Assembly: GCA_041658605.1 (NCBI GenBank)
Contig: JBAZZU010000050.1
Coordinates: 1 to 8,287 of the forward strand
Source of the DNA: JBAZWE01 sp041658605
GTDB taxonomy: Bacteria; Actinomycetota; Thermoleophilia; BMS3ABIN01
Direction: 5' to 3'
Length of the DNA: 8,287 nucleotides
The translations under genes were made by a program, and so were the position numbers. Under the pieces are notes generated by a model. That model worked only from the letters and a program-made list of their open reading frames with translations. It searched no databases and was not told where the DNA came from. Of the stretch, positions 4,746-8,287 are shown one piece after another. Every line of letters begins with the position of its first letter. The first letter of the stretch is position 1.

Positions 4746-6287
4746 TTAATGCAGGAAGTGCCGCGTTTTGGTGAAGATCATCGCCAGGTCGTGCTCGTCA
4801 CAGAGCTTTATGACTTCATCATCGCGGTTGGAGCCGCCGGGCTGGATGACTACCGAGATGCCCCTGGGTATCGCCAGGTCGAGCGCGTCCGTGAACGGGA
4901 GGAAGGCGTCAGAGCCGACCGCCGCCCCCTGCAGCTCACCCTGCGACTTGTCGAGAGCGATGTTCATCGAGTCGACGCGGCTCATCTGGCCGGCGCCGAT
5001 TCCCAGCGTCGCCAGGTTGCTGGCCAGGACTATGGCGTTGGAGCGCACGTGCTTGGCGACCCTCCATGCGAACATCGCGTCGCCCCATTCACGCTCGGTC
5101 GGATGCCGTTTGGTGACGACCTCCATACCCTCACGCTCGTCGATGCCGGAATCCTTATCCTGTACCAGGATGCCACCCATTACGCGTTTGTAATCAGGCT
5201 CGCCGGGTCCTACCTTGCGGCGCTCTTCGTTAACCAGAAGGCGTATCCTTTCCTTCTTGGTAAGTATCTCGACCGCCTCGGAAACGTATCCGGGGGCGAC
5301 CAGCACCTCGATGAATTTCTTGGCCAGCGTCTCGGCCAACTCCTCATCGACGATCCTGTTGAGCGCCACAACCGAGCCGAAAGCGCTGATGGGGTCGGCC
5401 GCCAGGGCCTTCCTGTAGGCGCCGCCGATATCCTCGGCAACGGCCACACCGCAGGGATTGTTATGTTTGACGATAACCGCAGCCGGCAGCGAAAACTCGC
5501 GCAGGATCTCGCGCGACGCATTCATGTCCAGCATGTTGTTGAAGCCGAGCTCGATGCCGTGCAGCTGTGTCACGCGGCTCAGCAGATGGCGCCTCGCGTT
5601 GACCTCTGCGTAGTAGGCGGCCCGCTGGTGAGGATTCTCGCCGTATTTCAGGTCCTGTATCTTTTCAAAATCCAGCAGCATGAAGGGCGGGAAGTCGGCC
5701 TCGCCCTCGCTGAACCAGTTGGCGATGACGAAATCGTAATGCGCCGTTGTGTGAAACGCCTGCGTGGCAAGCGAGCGAAGCGTGTCGATGCCAAGCTGGT
5801 TGTCGTTCTCCTTCATTTCGTCGATCAGTTCGGCGTAACGCCTCGGGTCCGTGACCACTGCCACGCTCTTGAAGTTCTTGGAGGCGGCGCGGATCATCGT
5901 CGGCCCGCCGATATCGATATTCTCGATGACCTCTTCCTCGGAGACGCCGCGGCGTCCTGATACTTCCTCAAAGGGATAGAGGCTCACGACGACCATGTCG
6001 ATCGGCTTGATATTGTGCTCTTTTAAGGTGAGCATGTGTTCATGGATATCGCGGTTTGCCAGCAGGCCGGCGTGGATGTTCGGATGCAGCGTTTTCACCC
6101 TGCCGTCGAGGATCTCCGGAAATCCGGTGACATCGCTGATGCCTGTGACCGGGATGCCATTCTCTTTCAGAAACTTGGCGGTCCCGCCGGTGGATATGAT
6201 CTCAACACCCATATCCGTCAGCGACTTTGCGAATTTATCCAGCCCTATCTTGTTTGAGACTGAGACGAGCGCTCTTTTGACTTTCAA
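4746..6287 (-). CDS. purH: Bifunctional AICAR transformylase/IMP cyclohydrolase
   Basis: A complete 513-residue PurH, the usual length. It catalyses the last two steps of IMP synthesis: 10-formyl-THF-dependent formylation of AICAR to FAICAR, then ring closure to IMP. The N-terminal cyclohydrolase domain shows SVSNKIGL (9-16), STGGTAKFL (32-40), DGRVKTLHPNIHAGLL (61-76) and ENIDIGGPTMIRAASKN (122-138). The transformylase domain shows KYGENPHQRAAYY (214-226), the catalytic KHNNPCG (274-280), ADPISAFGS (297-305), SNAIVLA (416-422) and IQPGGSNRDDEVI (481-493), ending in RHFLH. The start is TTG, chosen because GGGGAGG lies 4 nt upstream and the frame matches the family N-terminus. Its first bases overlap the stop of a mini-ORF (TTGA). 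Last gene of the visible operon; no purD follows. Confidence 0.97.
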   Translation of the reverse strand: MKVKRALVSVSNKIGLDKFAKSLTDMGVEIISTGGTAKFLKENGIPVTGISDVTGFPEILDGRVKTLHPNIHAGLLANRDIHEHMLTLKEHNIKPIDMVVVSLYPFEEVSGRRGVSEEEVIENIDIGGPTMIRAASKNFKSVAVVTDPRRYAELIDEMKENDNQLGIDTLRSLATQAFHTTAHYDFVIANWFSEGEADFPPFMLLDFEKIQDLKYGENPHQRAAYYAEVNARRHLLSRVTQLHGIELGFNNMLDMNASREILREFSLPAAVIVKHNNPCGVAVAEDIGGAYRKALAADPISAFGSVVALNRIVDEELAETLAKKFIEVLVAPGYVSEAVEILTKKERIRLLVNEERRKVGPGEPDYKRVMGGILVQDKDSGIDEREGMEVVTKRHPTEREWGDAMFAWRVAKHVRSNAIVLASNLATLGIGAGQMSRVDSMNIALDKSQGELQGAAVGSDAFLPFTDALDLAIPRGISVVIQPGGSNRDDEVIKLCDEHDLAMIFTKTRHFLH

Positions 6288-6349
6288 GATTCCTCCCCGG
6301 TAGCGGCATAACCTTCCCTTAAAATTTCCCTGTCCTGCTGCGGGCTCAT
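6284..6349 (-). CDS. 21-codon mini-ORF between purN and purH
   Basis: An ATG (6349-6347) opens a 21-residue frame beginning MSPQQDREILREGYAAT and stopping at TGA (6286-6284), which overlaps the purH TTG as TTGA. Its own ATG overlaps the stop of a 7-codon ORF that in turn overlaps the purN stop. There is no good independent Shine-Dalgarno (GAGG abuts the ATG), so translation would depend on coupling. The peptide is charged and has no recognised domain; DREILREGYAA vaguely recalls the N-termini of small antitoxin-like proteins, which is weak. It may be purely a ribosome-passing device or chance. Confidence 0.3.
   Translation of the reverse strand: MSPQQDREILREGYAATGEES
6292..6298 (-). promoter_or_regulatory. 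Shine-Dalgarno deciding the TTG start of purH
   Basis: GGGGAGG is separated by AATC from TTG (6287-6285). No ATG or GTG start fits the family N-terminus as well, so this site fixes TTG as the start. Confidence 0.75.
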
Positions 6350-6369
6350 CCTCGGCCCGACCTTCTCAT
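6346..6369 (-). CDS. 7-codon mini-ORF overlapping the purN stop
   Basis: The ATG (6369-6367) overlaps the purN stop as ATGA, and the frame (MRRSGRG) ends in a TGA (6348-6346) that overlaps the next ATG, again as ATGA. It is too short for a product of its own. Its only support is the exact chaining of the overlaps. Confidence 0.25.
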   Translation of the reverse strand: MRRSGRG

Positions 6370-7031
6370 CCCGCTATTATATTACGCGGATTGGCATCAT
6401 CGAAGCGAACCCGGCCCGTCGCGATCAGCTCGATGGCGCGGAGCAGGAGCCGGTGCTCGATTTCATGTATCCGTCCGCGTAGACTATCGACCGTGTCATT
6501 ATATTTAATTTCGAGGCCTTCTTGAAGAATGATCGGCCCGGTGTCGGTGCCTTCGTCCACATAGTGAACCGTCACCCCGGTGAATCTGGCCCCGTAGGCG
6601 ATTGTATCCTCGATGGGCGTACCGCCCGGAAATGCGGGTAACAGCGACGGATGCAGGTTGATGACCCTGTATGGGAAGCGGTCCATCAGGGCTGTTGTTA
6701 CGATGAGCATATAGCCTGCCAGGACGACCAGATCGATGCCACGCTGCTCCAGTTCGGTGGCCATCGCACTGTCGTGCGCGGCGCGTGAATCGTATTCATC
6801 CATGGGATAGACGACCGTGGGGATGCCTGCCTGCTCCGCCCGCTTGAGCCCGTATGCTTCCTTATTATCGCTGATGACCACTGCGATCTCGATTTCAGCA
6901 GGTCCATTGTGCAGGCCGTCGATGATGCTCTGCAGGTTGGAACCCGAGCCTGAAACCAGGACGCCCAGCCGGAACGGCTGTGTCCTGTTGTCATCCGGCC
7001 CGCTGTTTTTTTTGTCAGCCATGGTTCCCAT
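6366..7031 (-). CDS. purN: Phosphoribosylglycinamide formyltransferase (GAR transformylase)
   Basis: A 221-residue PurN that uses 10-formyl-THF to formylate GAR to FGAR, the third purine step. The Rossmann-like N-terminus carries LGVLVSGSGSNLQSIIDG (22-39). The active site shows INLHPSLLPAFPGG (124-137), with catalytic N125 and H127, and VDEGTDTGP (158-166), whose D163 corresponds to E. coli Asp144. An extra polar leader of about 20 residues precedes the fold, slightly longer than E. coli PurN (212). The ATG directly abuts the purM stop (TGAATG). GGTGGAG inside the end of purM is the likely Shine-Dalgarno; a second ATG at codon 4 is an alternative start. Tight coupling to purM is expected. 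Confidence 0.96.
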   Translation of the reverse strand: MGTMADKKNSGPDDNRTQPFRLGVLVSGSGSNLQSIIDGLHNGPAEIEIAVVISDNKEAYGLKRAEQAGIPTVVYPMDEYDSRAAHDSAMATELEQRGIDLVVLAGYMLIVTTALMDRFPYRVINLHPSLLPAFPGGTPIEDTIAYGARFTGVTVHYVDEGTDTGPIILQEGLEIKYNDTVDSLRGRIHEIEHRLLLRAIELIATGRVRFDDANPRNIIAG

Positions 7032-8054
7032 TCAGGCGAGCTCCACCCTGTTTCCGCCTTTTGAAGCGGTGATCTCGCCGATGAGAAACGAGCCCGCCAC
7101 GGCAGCCTGCGCTTTTTCCGCGTCGCCCTTCGGAACTACGGCTACAAAGCCTATGCCCATATTGAAGGTCCTGAACATCTCCGCGTCGGCCACATTGCCA
7201 AGCTCCTGGAGCGTGGTAAAGAGGGCCGGTACGCGCCAGCTCGAACGGTCTATGTGCGCGCAGAGGCCGTCGGGGATAACGCGCGGCAGGTTGTCGGGAA
7301 GCCCGCCGCCGGTGATGTGAGCCATGGCCCGCACGTCGGCGGCTTTCATGATGGCCGCCACGGACTCCGCGTAGATCTCCGTAGGTGTCAGCAGGAGCTG
7401 GCCGATGGAACTCGCGCCCAGGGCCTCGATATTATCCTGATAGGAGATACTGTTGACGTCCAGTATCATGCGTACGAGTGAAAATCCGTTGCTGTGGACG
7501 CCGCTCGAAGGAAGAGCGAGCAGGACATCGCCCGCTGCAACCCGGCTGCCGTCGATGATGGCGCTCTTCTCCACCACTCCCACTGCGAATCCCGCCATGT
7601 CAAAATGTCCGCCCTGGTAAAGGTCCGGCATCTCAGCGGTTTCCCCGCCCAGCAGCGCGCAGCCTGCACGCCGGCAGCCTGTGGCTACTCCCTCCACCAG
7701 CGCGGCCGCCTTTTCCGGTTCAAGTTTGCCGACAGCGAGGTAATCGAGGAAGAAGAGAGGGCGGGCTCCGGTGACCAGCAGGTCGTTGACCGACATGGCC
7801 ACGAGATCGATGCCCACGGTATCATAGAGGCCCAGCGCCTCGGCGATCATCACCTTGGTGCCGACGCCGTCGGTCGCGGAAACAAGCACCGGCTCATTTA
7901 ACTTTGGAAGCTCGACCATGCCGGCGAATCCACCCAGGCCGCCGAGTATCTTCACATCGCCCGTCGTGGATGCGACCGCTGCCCGGATGCGCTCGACGAC
8001 TTCGGCCCCGGCGTCTATATCAACACCGGCCCCGGCATACGTGAGCGGTTTCAC
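7032..8054 (-). CDS. purM: Phosphoribosylformylglycinamidine cyclo-ligase (AIR synthetase)
   Basis: A 340-residue PurM, close to E. coli's 345. It closes FGAM to AIR using ATP, the fifth purine step. Hallmarks are YAGAGVDIDAG (6-16), VSATDGVGTK (58-67), GIDLVAMSVNDLLVTGARPL (81-100), GGETAEMP (136-143), SSGVHSNGFSLVR (183-195) and HITGGGLPDNLPRVIP in the C-terminal half. The start is GTG (8054-8052), 14 nt after the purF stop, with a modest AAAGGG Shine-Dalgarno. The GTG gives the usual N-terminus, so I prefer it over internal starts. It lies between purF and purN in one transcript. Confidence 0.97.
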   Translation of the reverse strand: MKPLTYAGAGVDIDAGAEVVERIRAAVASTTGDVKILGGLGGFAGMVELPKLNEPVLVSATDGVGTKVMIAEALGLYDTVGIDLVAMSVNDLLVTGARPLFFLDYLAVGKLEPEKAAALVEGVATGCRRAGCALLGGETAEMPDLYQGGHFDMAGFAVGVVEKSAIIDGSRVAAGDVLLALPSSGVHSNGFSLVRMILDVNSISYQDNIEALGASSIGQLLLTPTEIYAESVAAIMKAADVRAMAHITGGGLPDNLPRVIPDGLCAHIDRSSWRVPALFTTLQELGNVADAEMFRTFNMGIGFVAVVPKGDAEKAQAAVAGSFLIGEITASKGGNRVELA

Positions 8055-8068
8055 TTTCCCTTTGTCTT

Positions 8069-8287
8069 CTATGCCACCGGCTCCTTTTCGACCTGCTCGA
8101 ACCTGTGCTTGCTCATCTTGAGCGAATCGGGAACATCGATGGGGTAGCGTCCGGTAAAGCAGGCGCGGCAGAAACGGTCCGCCGGCATGCCCACGGCGCG
8201 CTGAAGGCCTTCCAGGGTAATATATGCCAGCGAATCGGCGCCCACCTGTTTGCGGATCTGCTCCACGGTTTTTTCAGAGGCGATCAG
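8069..8287 (-). CDS. purF: Amidophosphoribosyltransferase, C-terminal fragment
   Basis: The last 72 codons are visible; the gene enters from the right edge of the window. The frame runs open to the edge, beginning LIASEKTVEQIRKQVGADSL and containing FCRACFTGRYPI, a signature of the PurF C-terminus. It ends in TAG at 8071-8069. PurF transfers amide nitrogen from glutamine to PRPP, making phosphoribosylamine, and is the committed, feedback-regulated step. The catalytic glutaminase Cys, the PRPP loop and any Fe-S ligands further N-terminal lie outside the window. It is upstream of purM in the same operon. Confidence 0.95.
   Translation of the reverse strand: MIASEKTVEQIRKQVGADSLAYITLEGLQRAVGMPADRFCRACFTGRYPIDVPDSLKMSKHRFEQVEKEPVA

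Noticed and set aside
4731..5960. Long plus-strand open frame (409 codons) opposite purH
   Set aside because: It lies wholly antisense to an unmistakable purH, has an Arg/Val/Asp-rich composition typical of shadow frames in GC-rich DNA, and has no recognisable domain or suitable start site.

Overview
The window is bacterial chromosome, probably from an anaerobic or metal-associated lineage. Evidence for Bacteria: Shine-Dalgarno sites, GTG and TTG starts, CCA-encoding tRNA genes, a bacterial-type purine operon, and an exported redox protein of the C_GCAxxG_C_C/split-Soret cytochrome type that I associate mainly with anaerobes. The gene order purF-purM-purN-purH is common in Gram-positive and related phyla. 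The tRNA-Glu (G1:U72, A73-CCA) resembles actinobacterial ones from memory. A deep-branching Actinobacteriota or Chloroflexota member is a guess; the sequence alone does not settle it.

Layout, left to right. (1) 24-2345, minus: a complete exported multicopper oxidase with all four copper motifs. (2) 2346-3015: an AT-richer non-coding stretch with an operator-like palindrome near the oxidase and, further right, a block of plus-strand hairpins resembling an attenuator. (3) 3016-3602, minus: a tRNA operon transcribed leftward as promoter, tRNA-Lys(TTT), tRNA-Glu(TTC), tRNA-Val(TAC), a 3'-only tRNA relic and a rho-independent terminator. The Glu-Val spacer holds six 20-bp tandem units framed by a 10-bp perfect inverted repeat. 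(4) 3767-4606, plus: a Tat-exported split-Soret-like cytochrome, closed by a strong terminator. (5) 4746-8287, minus: the end of a purine operon, purF (3' end only), purM, purN and purH, converging on the cytochrome gene.

How the genes work together. PurF commits PRPP to purine synthesis, PurN formylates GAR, PurM closes the imidazole ring to AIR, and PurH performs the last two steps to IMP. Spacing is tight (14 nt, 0 nt, 77 nt). The one long gap, purN to purH, is bridged exactly by two mini-ORFs linked through ATGA, ATGA and TTGA stop/start overlaps, which suggests ribosomes may be handed from purN to purH. The oxidase and the cytochrome are both extracytoplasmic redox proteins, but they lie on different transcripts and no joint function is shown.

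No complete new system is evident. The most unusual structures are the purN-purH stop/start relay, the inverted-repeat-bounded repeat array inside the tRNA operon, and the attenuator-like hairpin block with no obvious downstream gene.
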